From assembly GCA_028571685.1 (NCBI GenBank), contig CM053162.1, positions 65,894,351-65,958,350 of the forward strand: a stretch of 64,000 nt of DNA, read 5' to 3'. This stretch comes from Heterohyrax brucei. Its lineage: Eukaryota; Chordata; Mammalia; Hyracoidea; Procaviidae. A program made the position numbers and the translations under genes. Below the pieces are notes generated by a model that saw nothing but the letters and a program-made list of their open reading frames with translations, was not told the origin of the DNA and did not search any database. Positions 1 to 11,663 of this stretch are shown here, piece by piece (the stretch's first letter is position 1; every line of letters starts with the position of its first letter).

Positions 1-23
1 AGAAGACTGAGAAACAAAAAATT

Positions 24-187
24 AAAAAAAAAAAAAACACTGCCATCAAGTGGATTCTGACTCATTGCGACCCTATAGGTCAGAGCAGAACTGAGCCATT
101 GCGTTACCAAGAGCACCTGGTGAATCTGAAACGCCGACCTTCCGGTTAGCAGATGTAACACTTAACAACGACGTGACCAAGGTTTCC
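24..187 (-). repeat. AfroSINE, near full length, minus
   Basis: The body reads antisense, from the RTE-like tail (ggattctgactcattgcgac) to the tRNA-derived head ending in ggtttcc at 181-187. An A-rich run lies at 21-37. Confidence 0.85.
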
Positions 188-631
188 AAAAACCAAGAAA
201 TCTTCAGTCTCAACAACTGCCGTGAAGGAAACGTGTGCCTCCTTTCACGGCACAGAAACCGGCAGGTGCTCAACAACTGGCCAGGGACCAAGTTCCCTTG
301 AGCAGTTTATGCAAACAATTAGTTACCTGTTCCAAGTGTCCCTGCTATTGTTTTTCTACTACTATTTTTCAAATAACTCAATAAAGGATTTGGAACTTTC
401 ATGCAAAAAACTGTCTCAATTTACACAGAAACAAATAACAGCCGATGAGAAATGACCACTTACTGTGTGTCAGTAATCACGCTACGTGCATTATCTCTGA
501 AATGTGGTAAAAACAGGCCAGTTGGCCCCATCATCATAGTTTACTTAGATTATTTTTATTGAACAATTACATAAATGTGTCAAAACGAAACCACAGTTTC
601 CAAACTCTAAGTTGGGACCTACGAGGTCTCA
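188..631. other. No recognised feature
   Basis: Between the first SINE and the first mariner element I see no coding or repeat signal that I can name. A short palindromic stretch (gccgtgaagga ... tcctttcacggc) occurs near 219-250. Confidence 0.4.
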
Positions 632-1174
632 CAATTAAGTCTGTGAGCTTAATTATCCCAAGTGCTCCAGACCTCATCACTACATATCACTACATTCACC
701 TTTAAAGTACTCCCCTTGGGAAGCTATGCAGTGATGCCAGCACCTAGTCTACCCTTCAAAGCCATCTTGGAACTGTTTCCGGAATGACCATTGTGCATAG
801 TGGCATGGTGGCAAGTTCATGAACTTAATTGTATAGTTGTCTGTGAAGGCATTTTTAGCCAGTAAACAAATAACTGTATTGTAACACTCTCCTTATTTAC
901 TTGATCTGGCCCCCAATGACTTTTTTCTCTACATGACGATAAAGGAAATATTGAAAGAAAGACATTTTGGTGACACTCAGGACATCAAGGGTAATATGAC
1001 GACAGCTCTGAAGAACATTCTACAAAAAATAGTTTCAAAATTGCTCTGAAGGGCGGACTAGGTGCTGGCATCAGTGCATAGCTTCCCAAAGGGAGCACTT
1101 CGAAGGTGACCGTAGTGACATTCAGCAATGAGGTATGTGGCACTTTTTCTAGGATGAGTTCACGAACTTAATTG
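632..1174 (+). mobile_element. Fold-back mariner-derived element, copy 1
   Basis: The ends are inverted repeats: caattaagtctgtgag at the left and ttcacgaacttaattg at the right. The first and last ~150 bp are inverted copies of one segment (compare tatgcagtgatgccagcacc at 727 with ggtgctggcatcagtgcata at 1062). On the plus strand the right half resembles the C-terminal part of a mariner transposase, with words like KEIL..RHF and RCIASQG, but it is too short and broken to work. An asymmetric loop near 830-960 distinguishes the two arms. The family name is not known to me. Confidence 0.75.
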
Positions 1175-1447
1175 ACAGTCTTTGTGTTATTATAGGTAGT
1201 CTTTTCCTCGCTCATTATCTTGGCTTCTCCTCCTCACTCCATCCTGTCCAGCCTGGAGCCTCACTGGATTCCTATACCCTAGATTCTGACTGGTCCTTCT
1301 CCTCTGGTCATTTGGGGTTGCAATGTCAAGCTCCAGGTCAAAGTACCATGACGCAGACACTCCTTCCACGAAGCACATTCCATTTCTCTGGGGGCACTCT
1401 CTGTTTCCCTGTGTAAACAAGGATTTCATTCATGCAACTAGCAACAG
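1175..1447. other. No recognised feature
   Basis: Pyrimidine-rich unique sequence between a mariner element and a SINE. No coding signal seen. Confidence 0.4.
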
Positions 1448-1612
1448 GAAGCCCTAGTGGTATGGTGGTTTAGTGCTATGGCTACTAACCAAAAAGGTCA
1501 ACAGTTCAAATCCACCAAACACTCCTTGGAAAAGCAATGCGGCAGTCCTACTCTATCCTACAGGATTACAATCCATTTGTCGGCAGTGGATACTCTGGGG
1601 GTTTGGTCTGGG
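1448..1612 (+). repeat. AfroSINE, plus
   Basis: The head reads ccctagtggtatggtggttt and a B-box-like caacagttcaaatccacc follows. The tail is RTE-like, ending in gtcggcagtggat and a GT-rich stretch. Confidence 0.85.
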
Positions 1613-2013
1613 AACAAAAAGACTGAGAGTGCTTTTTAAATTTTAATCTTAAATCCCCACCCCCAAACCTCCTATGTGGTTTGCCATGACTGTTTTTGTG
1701 TTGCAAGAGAAACTGACCCAGCCCCTGCAGGACCTGTAACCAGGGGGGAGTCTTTTCCGGTTGTGTCAGCTTCAGTTCCAATGTCTGCAATGAGACTGGG
1801 GGTGATAGAGGTGAACAGGAGGAAGTGCAAAGAGAAAGCAAGGGACTCCAGTGTGGAAGACACTGTGAAACACCCAAGGTCACTTACAAGATACATGCTG
1901 TGGCTAAGATGCACCAACAACCTACTTAGTACTATAAATCCAGACAACTTGTTACATGTGTGAATGATGGCTAGAGAAGTCATGGTCACTTAAAACACGA
2001 AATCTATGCATAT

Positions 2014-2162
2014 AGCACCCTGCTGGTGCTGTGATTAAGGTTCTAGCTGCTAATCAAAAGGTCTAGTTCTAATGCAGCAGCTGCACCTTGGAAACTGTGG
2101 AGCAGTTCTACTCTGTCTTATAGGGTTGCTGTGAGAAGGAATCAACTAGAAGGCAAAAACAA
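2014..2162 (+). repeat. AfroSINE, plus, diverged
   Basis: The head is ctggtgctgtgattaagg and the middle ggagcagttctactctgtc. The tail gaatcaactagaaggcaaaa has lost its CpGs, indicating age. Confidence 0.8.
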
Positions 2163-2331
2163 ATGAATCCTGTACATATTCTAGTACTTATCTCCATCTG
2201 TAATCTCAAAAAATATTTTATCTTTGGCTTGAAAACCTTGATTGCTTTAGGGAAATTGAGGCAACACAAGGCATCCTGTTAGTGTTTCTGTATGTTTAAG
2301 TCCTATAACTATTTCTAAATTCAACAACTGC

Positions 2332-2862
2332 CAATTAAGTTCTCATTCTAGACAAAGTACTACCTACGTCACTGCTGACTATCACTACGGCCACCTTTGA
2401 CGAACTCCCCTCGGTAAGCTATGCAAGGATGCCAGCACCTAGTCCACCCTTTAAAGCAATTTTGGAACTGTTTTTTTAGAATGGCCATCAGAACTGTCAT
2501 GCTCTTACCGTTCATGTTCTGAATGTCATCAAAATGTCTTCCTTTCCATATTTCCTTTCTCTTTGGGTAAAGAAAAATGTTACTAGGGACCAGGTCAGGT
2601 GAGTAGGGTGTCCCAGTATAGTTATTTGTTTACTGGCTAAAAACTCTCTCGCAGACAACTATCCAGTTACATTCGCAAACCTGCTACTGTGCCACCATGC
2701 ACAATGGCCACAATGGGAAGAGTTTCCAGATGGCTCTGAAGGGTAGACTAGGTGCTGGCTTCACTGCATAGACTCCCAAAGGGAGGACTTCAAAGGGGAC
2801 CCTTGTGATATCTAGCAATGAGCTATGTAGCACTTATAACAATTAAGTTCACAGACTTAATG
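2332..2862 (-). mobile_element. Fold-back mariner-derived element, copy 2
   Basis: Same palindromic design as copy 1, with ends caattaagttctcattctag and ttcacagacttaatgg. The loop (near 2500-2700, including tcaggtgagtagggtgtccc) is the reverse complement of the copy 1 loop, so this copy lies in the opposite orientation. Its transposase-like reading is broken. Confidence 0.75.
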
Positions 2863-3421
2863 GCCAGACCTTATATATAATATTTATTATTTTATCTAAT
2901 CATATATTATATGTTTCAAAGTATCTATTTTCTTACATATATAACACAAATTACATTACACAATGAACATGAATTATAAGCACTAGTCAGTGATTTTACT
3001 GTGCCAGTATGTGATAAAGAAAATGACAGTGTATTGATTATGTATCACCATATACGTTTAATATAATTTATCATGCTAATCGCTTGGCATCATACCTTCA
3101 ATATAACTCTCCCTCCCAGAGGACAGGGATCCAGCAGGGCCTTCACAAAGAACTTAAAAAGAGATGAACGGAGCTAATCTCTGAAACGAAACTTTCTCCA
3201 AGTGGAGGCCACGGACCGTCAATACCAGGGTTCCCTGGGTTTGCGTGACGGGCCCAGTCCTGGGAGGTCATGCCACGCGTCCCACCAACATCTGACTTCC
3301 AAAGAGGGTGTGTGGCTTCAATGTCTACAGATTATTCTGCAAAGATGTATTTACATAATGAAATCCTGAGTTACTAAATTGTAAAGAACCAATAGGTCAT
3401 TCCAAAAATCATCAGGTATGT
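2863..3421. other. No recognised feature
   Basis: AT-rich to about 3110, then more GC-balanced sequence. No known repeat or coding signal recognised. Confidence 0.4.
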
Positions 3422-3710
3422 TGTTGTTGTTAACTGTAGTCGAGCTGAGTCCAGTTCCTGGCAGCCCTATGTGCCACGGGAAACCCTACGTGTGCTAGCC
3501 AAAAGGTCGGCAATTCAAATCTGCCAGGCTCTCCTTGGAAACTCTAAGGGGCAGTTCCACTCTGCCCTCTAGGGGCGCTAAGTCAGACCCCACTCGACAG
3601 CAGCGGGTTGGCTATAGACCTATGTGCAACAGGACAAAAAGCTGCCAATCCCACTATCTTCACCCTCACTGGTATGGCAGAGGCCACTGCTGCAGCCACT
3701 ATAAATTCTG
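3422..3710 (-). mobile_element. RTE LINE 3' tail, minus, split by a SINE
   Basis: The left part (3422-3476) starts with the GTT repeat typical of the antisense RTE end and reads toward ccctatgtgc. After the SINE, sequence from 3619 resumes with cctatgtgcaacaggacaaa and then gcagccact, in the same order as the antisense RTE copy at 23459. Confidence 0.65.
3477..3618 (+). repeat. AfroSINE inserted in an RTE tail
   Basis: The SINE body runs from gggaaaccctacgtgtgc to cgacagcagcgggttggc. It is flanked by an 11-bp direct repeat with one mismatch, cctatgtgcca (3466-3476) and cctatgtgcaa (3619-3629), as expected from target-primed insertion. The first ~20 bp of the head are shortened. Confidence 0.85.
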
Positions 3711-3955
3711 AGTGCCTTTCAACCCGGGGGCTCACCTTCCAGACCTGTACTGGGCCACATTCTGTTGTGAGCCACGGGCATGTTGCTGGTTAATTTTCAG
3801 AAGCAGATTGCCCACCGGTTCTTCCCAGTGTGTCTTTATCTGGAAGGCCCACTCAAACCCGCCCAGTACACGGGCCCTGCTAAACTGTGAAATAACTAAT
3901 ATAGCTTCCAGCAGCACAGCACGCAAACCACCGGAGTACAACAGACAGACTGATG
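3711..3955. repeat. Probable unclassified interspersed repeat
   Basis: The segment with ttttcagaagcagattgccc, gtgtctttatctggaaggc and tagcttccagcagcacagca resembles a mammalian interspersed repeat I have seen linked to RTE-type tails, but I cannot name it. Confidence 0.35.
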
Positions 3956-4184
3956 CTGGAAACTGCAGATTTCAACTTAATCTGATGTTTCTATGTTCAC
4001 AGATGCCACTTACACTAATTTCTTCTCTAATTTCTACAATGTCTTCTGAAAACTGTGTGGGTAGTTATACGTAAATAAGGTAACATTTATGTTTCTGAAA
4101 GTAAGAAAAGTAGTATTTCTCTTACTGTGGTACCAAGTTTGTGTTGTGTTTAACATAAAGCTTGGGCACAGGCAGACAGGTGTC

Positions 4185-4325
4185 TCTGAGTGACACAACC
4201 AGTTACATACCTCGCTACTAACCACAAGGAAGGCAATTCACATCCACTCAGGATGTCGGTCAGATGATCTGCTTCCAGGGGTCACAGCCATGGCAAATCT
4301 CATGGAGCACAAGACTTCTCTGAAA
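4185..4325 (+). repeat. AfroSINE long variant, plus, degraded
   Basis: It has ctactaaccacaaggaaggc then an extra middle segment, gatgatctgcttccaggg, between head and tail. This insert marks the longer SINE variant, also seen at 16991 and 54041. Confidence 0.6.
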
Positions 4326-4395
4326 AACACGCTGCCAGAAACAGCTCGACAGCAACTGGTTTTAGGCACAGATACACAGGCACGTAAGACAACTT

Positions 4396-4563
4396 AAAAC
4401 CAAAAACCAAACCCACTGCCACTGAGTCGGATTTTGACTCATAGCAACCCAACAGTTCAGAGTAGAGCTGACCTAGAGAGTTTCCAAATAGCATCTGGTC
4501 GATTTCAACTGCTGAACTTTTGGTTATCAGCCACAGCACTTACCCACTATGGCACCAGGCTTT
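4396..4563 (-). repeat. AfroSINE, minus
   Basis: Antisense copy from aaaccaaacccactgccac to the head ttacccactatggcaccagg. The CAAAC-rich left edge is the GTTTG tail. Confidence 0.88.
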
Positions 4564-5784
4564 CTAAATAAAAAAATCACAAGCACAAAATACCTACACT
4601 CATCTAGGTTTTTTTTTTTTTTTTTTTTGTATACTAGAAGTAAACAAAAAGTACAGAAGTGCAAACCTCATAAGTTCAATTTCAAATTATTTAACTAGTC
4701 TTGGATCTAACCTTAAAGTGTGTCAAGTCTGCTTGTGTGCACGAGTTCTCCCCCATATATTTCATGACAGAGTTTTAATTCTGGATCACTGAAATCTTTT
4801 TAAATGCTTTATTTATGTTACGGGATTTTGTGAGCCTTATTTATTTAAGTTGTAAAAGTGACACTGCCTTTCATTCATGCTCCCCATCTGAGTCTTGCAA
4901 AAAGTATGGAAATAGATTACTGCAATCCAAATCAATTTAGGTTGAGATTTCTCACGTAACTTCTTAGCTGTAAACATTTACACTAAAAAGTGTCAAAGAA
5001 AATTTATTTTACATAATGAACAAAAAGGACATGCTCATCCAGAAGTATGCATCTTCCCACATTTTTGCTCATTTGAGTTTACCAACTTGATCATAGATGT
5101 TGACAAAATTTTTATCAATTGATAAAAATTTTTTTTATCAATATTTTAGCAAAATACTAACCAAGGGGCTATGCCATGTGTCAGAAAAAAATACTAAATT
5201 TAAAATGGGATTTCTTGTAGACAAAGATCTCCTGAACACTTCAAAGACATCTTTTAGAATCTAGAATCCATTGAGAGAAATACAAAGAATGTTCTCTCGG
5301 TACCACCTATAAACAACACCATCTGCAACGTCTAGAGCAGGCAGATGGAAGACGAGTGGAACAGTGACCCACTGAACTGATTACACGGCCAAGCTGGGTG
5401 AGATGCTCCACAAAATCCTTTTTCCTTAGAAGTAGTTCATTTTCCTCTTTCACATTGCCAGGTTCCTTCTACATACTGGGCCTGCTCATTCTGCACGCAA
5501 ATCATATCTACATTAATGAAGTTAAGTCGAAAACGAGAGTATAGAAGCATGTAATTACTTCCTAAGACACACTTTCATCTGAAATAACCAGAAATTTGAG
5601 AGAAAGGATTCTGATGTCTGGGTGAAGCTGACTAGTCTGAATGGCTGCAGTGTTTCATTTTACTAAAAATTCACTAAAAGCACTCACGGATGTTGACTGA
5701 TAGGCCTTGTCTTTTGTCCGTCTCTCATTTAACTCACATACACCCTTCTCATTTAACTCAAATAAAACCCAAAAGACTACATTA
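4564..5784. other. Unrecognised AT-rich intronic sequence
   Basis: It contains a poly-T run at about 4611-4628 and a small inverted repeat, tttttatcaattgataaaaa, near 5109. I see no gene and no repeat that I can name. Confidence 0.4.
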
Positions 5785-5890
5785 TTATTACCAGAAAGCA
5801 GACAAAGACAGAAAAGTTAAGCGACTGACACAGAAGGTCAGAGCCTAGACAGGGCGAAGCCTGGATTTGCTGTCAGTATCTGCCCCAAAG
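5785..5890 (-). repeat. MIR-like SINE fragment
   Basis: The order cagaaagttaagcgactgac, cacagaaggtcagagc and gcctggatttgc resembles the MIR core in the orientation that starts ttattatccccattttacag. Confidence 0.5.
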
Positions 5891-6098
5891 CCATCCATCC
5901 AACTGTGCCTGTGTGGGAACTACCAGAGGGTCCCTCGGGAACATAAAAGTTGGCCGGAGGAAAGTAGAAAGATTATTTGTAAAGAAATATCTCCACGGTC
6001 TGGCCAAGAGAGAATCATACCAGCTAAAATATTGACAGAAGATTATGAAAACTGAGAGAAAGAAAAATTATCTTTACTTACATTTTAGCATATGTTAG

Positions 6099-6290
6099 AA
6101 AAAGAAGAAAAGAAAGGGGAGGTGGGGGGGCAGAGGGAGGGGAGGGAAAAGGAGAGAAAAGGCGCTGGTGGAGGCTTTCTCTCCCCCCTCCAGCCTCCCC
6201 ACCCCTCTTTCCTCCCTGCCTCCTTCCTTTCTCCTCCCCTCCCCTGAAAACAAAAAAAGAAAACAAAAGAAGAAAAGAAACCTCCTCAAG
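6099..6290. repeat. Polypurine-polypyrimidine switch
   Basis: The plus strand is almost all purine from 6099 to 6163, almost all pyrimidine from about 6172 to 6245, then A-rich purine to 6290. The first two blocks are partly complementary (ggggagg and cctcccc runs), so a long imperfect hairpin or triplex is possible. The open frames across it reflect low complexity only. Confidence 0.8.
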
Positions 6291-6587
6291 CACATTTCCA
6301 GTAGGTCCCGGAAGAGCGCTGGTAGCAGAAGTCCCACCTCTGCCATCACTGCAAAAGCCATCAGAGCAGGTGAGGGTAGACTCAGTGACCAAACAGCCAG
6401 GTCCCCTCAGGCAGCAGAAGGAACACTTCATATTTCTGTGAAATTTTCACACAACTGAGAACGCTTTTTAGAGGAAATACATCAAAAAACGACTTATATT
6501 AACTTTCCCGAGAGGTCTTTTGAATCAGTAACACATATATGATGAAATTCTCTATCACTGGCCTTCAGAACACCTAAGGTTCTTCCT

Positions 6588-6685
6588 GCTGCTACGAGAA
6601 TTAAAAAGGCTCAGGAGACAAGGTCCCTGCCTCCCAGGAGCTTAGAATTTCAATATGGAAGAGTCAGGGAAAAGACTTCCTTTTA
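6588..6685 (+). repeat. L2-like fragment
   Basis: The stretch acaaggtccctgcctcccag followed by gagcttagaatttc matches a characteristic word of the L2 3' region, as in the longer copy at 41640. Confidence 0.5.
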
Positions 6686-8258
6686 TGTAGACTGCTGTCT
6701 TTCTTTTTTTTTTTCAGTCTGATACATTTTTTCCCCCTGTGGAAAATGAGAAATGCAAGAGCATCATCAGCAGGCATCTCCCCTCTGAGCCCCTTTCAAC
6801 AAGGCCAGAGGCAGAGAAAGGACATCCACAGCACTCCAACTGACTGACCACCAAACTAAAACTAACATTCAAATAACTGCCTCTTGAGTAGAAAGGAATC
6901 AGTTGGGCCTACGATGCAAATATTCATGAAATGAAGGACATCTTAAAGGAAGACAAATCTCTGAATCCTGCAAACTTTCTGTTTCTTTCATTTGCACCTA
7001 ATACAAAATAGCCACCCCAACCAGGATTTTCATGATAAGAAGGCTGCCACCGATGAGAATGTTAAGTTCAAGAATAAAATCAGAATTTCCAAAGTAGTGA
7101 TGTTTTAGCATGGCTTTCTCTTCTACTCCTTTCTTTCCTCAATTTTTCTAAAACTCTTCTATTTCCTGGCATGAAATATGGAGGCATTCCCAAGTTTGAA
7201 GAGTTAGTGCAGAAAGAACCTCACGTGGATGAAAGCTGCCACCGGGCTATGTTGGGAGGGATGGAGGGAGGGGTTCTTCTCTCTGTATTCTGAAGGGTGG
7301 CGGGGGGGACAAGAGAGACTCTCTTCACACTGCATCACGTAACAGCCAGCTCGCCTGAATGACAGGAGCTCCTCTTCCCAAGGGCAGGTCAAAGGGGAGG
7401 TTTTGCAGGTCTGTCATGAAGAAGGACAGAAAGTCTATAGACACTGGAAGAGTTCAGACACTTAGAGAATTAGAAGGCATTCACAAGGCTATACTCATCG
7501 AGGGTCAGCTGGGCAGTGTCAGCAGCCTCAGAGCAGTGACAAAACCCACTAGGCGGTACAATACCAGGGAGGAAAGCTAAGGACTACAGACGGGGGAAAA
7601 GGCAGTTGTTCGCAGCTGTGAGCTGAGTGCCAGGAAGATGGGCTCAGGGGTAGAGGCTCCACAGCAGGAGAACTTGACTATCCCGGTGAAGGTATCCCAG
7701 CCTGTGGGTTCACCAATCAGAGATAAGGACCTGGGGGCCCAGGTGCAGGTGGAGGAAGGAGCAAGGAGGGTCTCTAGCAGGACTCTGTTAGACCTCCTAC
7801 CCTAAGTTCTGTCTCCCAGGGGGCAATGGCCTAGAGAATACATGCTTATCTGAAGGAAAAAAAAAAAAAAAAAGACAAAATCCCAATTTTCATTTCAAAC
7901 ATTATTTTCTAGATGCAATACAATCATTTAAAGAAATTAAACAAGATTTTAAATACACCAGGGAAACTCATTGTTTATTTTATCATGAATGCTCTGAGAG
8001 GACCAAAAAAAAAAAATTCCTTTATAATCCTAGTGACTATTTCCTAAAGTACCTATTTGTACAAAAATTACTGTGTCCTAATTGTGTGCAAAGTAGAGCA
8101 CACAGTTATAAGTTATTTAATATCTTCATAGACACACAGAGAGAGAGAAGTGAACAATACAAGAACAGAAAAGAATTCTGAACAGTGGAGTGAGAGCTAG
8201 CAACAGGCCCTACAGAAGATTTTAATACTGCTGACAATGAACTCTAAGTTGTCATTTT
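6686..8258. other. No recognised gene; unassigned intronic sequence
   Basis: It holds a T-rich run near 6700, an A-run at 7857-7874 and a possible MIR fragment near 8075-8140 (attgtgtgcaaagtagagca). Nothing here reads as an exon. Confidence 0.4.
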
Positions 8259-8468
8259 GAGACCCTGTGTGGTAAAGATGGTAAGGTGTTCTACTACTAG
8301 CTAAAAGTTTGGCAGTCTGAACCCACCCAGAGATATCTCAGAGGACACGCCTGGCAAAATTCTTTCCAAGAGCCACAGCCTTGAAGAGCCTGGGGAGCCC
8401 AGGGAGCAGTTTCACTGTGCACTCAGGAATCACCATACTCAGAATCACTCCAAAGGCAACTGACAACC
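8259..8468 (+). repeat. AfroSINE long variant, plus, degraded
   Basis: It has gtgtggtaaagatggtaagg and then agtctgaacccacccagaga and cacgcctggcaaaattcttt, the insert of the long variant. The tail is decayed. Confidence 0.55.
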
Positions 8469-8859
8469 ACCAAGTTGTGACTGACATGTTGCATTTAAGA
8501 GATGGGTTTTTGCATTTACAGGGAAGGAGAGAGGTAAGCAATCATTTTCAAGAAGACCTAAATATTTTCTGAATCTGATTTGGACGATGCTATCCAACAG
8601 GACATGAAAATCTCTGAGCGCATGATACTGCTTGGAAGGAAGCAAAGACCTCAGGTAGCAGGGCCTAACAGTTCCTTAAGACGGGCCCAGCTGGACACGG
8701 AGGAATCTGCAGCTGGAGCCAGAGAGTAACTGGGAATGTAAGAGCTCTGGGGCTCTAGCAGGACCATGTCCTGTCACTGAGGGCATGGGAAGAAAAACTG
8801 TAGGAAGAGAGACCTACCACCTCTATATGCTTCTGCTGAAAAGCGATTGTGGGCATGTG

Positions 8860-8928
8860 CAGGACCAGGCAGTATTCTATTGTCCATGGGAACCGACTTG
8901 ATGGCATTTGACAGTGACAGCAACCAAC
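8860..8928 (+). repeat. RTE or SINE 3' tail fragment
   Basis: The words gaccaggcagtattctattg and ccgacttgatggcatttgac follow the order of the RTE 3' end (compare 14735-14810). Confidence 0.45.
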
Positions 8929-9309
8929 CTTACATGTGATAATGCTTGAAACTGGAGGATTAAAATTAGATGTAGATCAGCTAAGGAACGACTTTCTGTC
9001 TCCTAACCAGCTAATCCAAGGGAGAGCTTTGGCACAACCTCGTGGATCCTAGGAGGAATCATCCGCCTTCTACAGATGTAAGTCCTACATAATTTTCTAA
9101 GGACTTCCCAGACCCCCCAGGAATAAGCACCATGGCAAAAGAAACGATAAAGGGTCATTAACTGTGAACTTACTATGATCCAAGTATTAGCCAAGCCAAG
9201 TGCCGTCAAGTTGGATTATGCTAAGATGTATTACTGCATCTATTTCTTTACGATCTGCCAAAATACCCTAAATATCTTTTCTGAAAACAGGATGCCCATT
9301 TGATGTATA

Positions 9310-9996
9310 TCCAATCAATGTGGCTACTTTGACATCGGAGGTCTTCAAAGCTAGCCAGTGGCCATCTAAGATGCATCAATGGCTCCCAGGCTACCTGGAG
9401 CAAAGGAAACTGAAGAATACCAAAGTCACAAAAAAAATATTAGACCAAGAGACGGAAGGGGCTACATAAACCAGAGTCTTCATCAGCCTGAGACAAGAAT
9501 GCCTAGATGGTCCCAGTTACCACCAGTGACTGCATGACAGGGAACACAACAGACAGTCTCTGCGAGAACGGGCTAAAAGTGGGGTGTAGAACTCCAATTC
9601 TAGTAAAAAGACCAAACTTAATGACCTGGCTGAGACAAAAGGGTCCCCAGAAGACATGGCCCTGGGTTCTCTGTTGACTCACAACTAACACCACTTTGGA
9701 AGCCAACTCTTCAGATACAGACTGGACTGTAAGACAGGAAATGATACTCATGAAGAATGTGTTTCCTTGTTCAAATAGACACAGGAGACTAGATGAGCAG
9801 CACCTGCCCAGTGGTGAGACGAAAAGGAAGACAGGGGTAGGGCTGCACAGACACAGGAAACCCAGGGTGTAAAGGACGAAGGTGTAGTCACATTACAGGG
9901 GTAGCCGCTGTAGTCACATGACAGTGCTTCAACAAACTGTTGTATGACAGACCAACATGAGCTATAAACGTTCACCTAAAGCATGATAAAAAAAAA
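9310..9996 (+). mobile_element. L1 LINE 3' end, plus
   Basis: Non-coding 3' UTR of an afrotherian L1. It includes ccatctaagatgcatcaatg, ctacataaaccagagtcttc and a terminal ataaacgttcacctaaagca followed by an A-run. The same end is present in the L1 finishing at 39740. It is 5' truncated. Confidence 0.75.
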
Positions 9997-10349
9997 TCTA
10001 TTTGAACAATAGCAAAAAAACAAAAAGAAGTTCTACTTAGTGGTACTTAGTCATTTTCTGTGATACTCAGTGTGTTCTTAATTCTCCATCTCTTTTCTGC
10101 AAATACATCTTTTAAATATAGTTTTCAAAACTACTGTGATTTTTATGCCCTTTATTTATTCTATTCCTGGAAGTATTCTTGCTGTGGCTGAAACAATCAT
10201 ATGGCAAAGTCATTTGGAAAGAAGGCCTAAGTGGGTAGAAGATTAGGCCAAATAATCTCCAAAGTTTGTCTTATACCAAAGCTTGATGATTTTATTATGA
10301 GAATTAGAAGAAAACTTAGAGTGCTGGTAATTTCCTGGCTTGAATAACA

Positions 10350-10866
10350 TCTTCATTATGCAGTGCTGCTGTAACAGAAATATCACAAGCGAATGGCTTT
10401 AATAAGCAGAAATTTATTCTCCCACAGTTTAGGAGTCTAGAGGTCCAAATTCAGGATACCAGCTCTAGAGAAACGTTTTCTCTCACTGGCAGCTCACGGA
10501 GAAGGTCCTCATCATCTGTCTTCCCCTAGTCAAAGAGGTTCTCAGCACAGGGACCCCAGGTTCAAAGGAAGCACTCCACTCCTGGCTCTTCTTTCTTGAT
10601 GGTAACGAGGTTCCTCATCCACTCTGCTCACTTTTCTATTATGTATCTCAAGAAGATTGTCTCAAGACACAAGATCATCCTGCCCACTGTGTCCTGCCTC
10701 ATTAACATAACTGCCTCTAATCCTGCCTCGTTAACGTCACAGAGGTTAGGATTCACAACACATAGGAACATTAGTTCACAGATAGGAGGACAAAGACACA
10801 ATGCTCTGAATCATAGGCCAGTCAAGTGGACACATATTTTGGGAGGCTATGATTCAATCTGTAACA
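10350..10866 (-). mobile_element. Solo LTR, MaLR-like family, minus
   Basis: It reads cagtgctgctgtaacagaaa and agaaatttattctcccacag at the left, and attcaatctgtaacag at the right. This is the reverse complement of the LTR family seen at 35069 and 62532, whose 3' end is related to MLT1 LTRs. No internal retroviral sequence is attached. Confidence 0.75.
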
Positions 10867-10937
10867 GATGATAAGACTCAGAATTGTTGTTAAATGGTTT
10901 CCCCAAAGTGTCAGGTTTGTTAGTGTTGTAGAATAAT

Positions 10938-10995
10938 GGTGTGTGTGAGTGTGTGTGAGTGTGTGTGTGTGCGTGTGTGTGTGTGTATGTGTGTT
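10938..10995 (+). repeat. (GT)n microsatellite
   Basis: Nearly uninterrupted GT dinucleotides, with GAGT, GCGT and TATGT interruptions. Confidence 0.95.
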
Positions 10996-11579
10996 GCTTA
11001 CCACCACTTTTCATTTATTGGTTCTTCCCCATTTAGAACATCAAGACTATTTTGGCTTTAATACTTACAATTAAGAAAACTTTAGCAGAAAACAGGGGCA
11101 AAAGCCTCAGGAGGGGACTCAGCCAACAGAAAACAGACATGCTAAAATACCTGATGAAAAAGACACAGGCCACCTCTGCCAAGTCTAACCATCCTCCGGG
11201 CATGATGCCGCAGCCTGATGGAAGGTAGGCAGTTTGAAGGAAAACCAGGGGATGTGGAGATCGTCAAAGCCCCTGGATCCTGGACCTTGTGATTTAGATA
11301 AGCTTTGAGTTGAGTGAACATACTATTCATTGCCCAAAGTGCTACTACCAATAATCAAATCAGGAAAATAAGTATAAATTCAGAAAATCCTGGATAATCT
11401 GGATGGAGGGCACTGTAGTCTCAGCAGATGAGACGGTGACAGAACACCCAGAAAAGGTAGAAGAGACCTGGGCTTACTTTCTTGATCAAAGCCCTAGGGT
11501 GAATGCTAGACTGTGGGGAGAAATAAGTACATTTTTTGAGTTTTTCACATCGCAGAACAAATCCTTTCCACCCCACAGA

Positions 11580-11582
<3 letters not shown>

Positions 11583-11624
<42 letters not shown>
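11583..11624 (+). repeat. (CT)n microsatellite
   Basis: About 21 uninterrupted CT units. Confidence 0.95.
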
Positions 11625-11627
<3 letters not shown>

Positions 11628-11663
11628 TGTCTTCATATCTATCATCTATCTTACAGTATAGAA

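Noticed and set aside
1448..1540. tRNA genes, because A-box and B-box-like words recur many times
   Set aside because: Every such match is the head of an AfroSINE and lacks a full cloverleaf.
6078..6431. 117-codon Gly/Glu/Ser-rich frame
   Set aside because: It is a translation of the polypurine-polypyrimidine tract.
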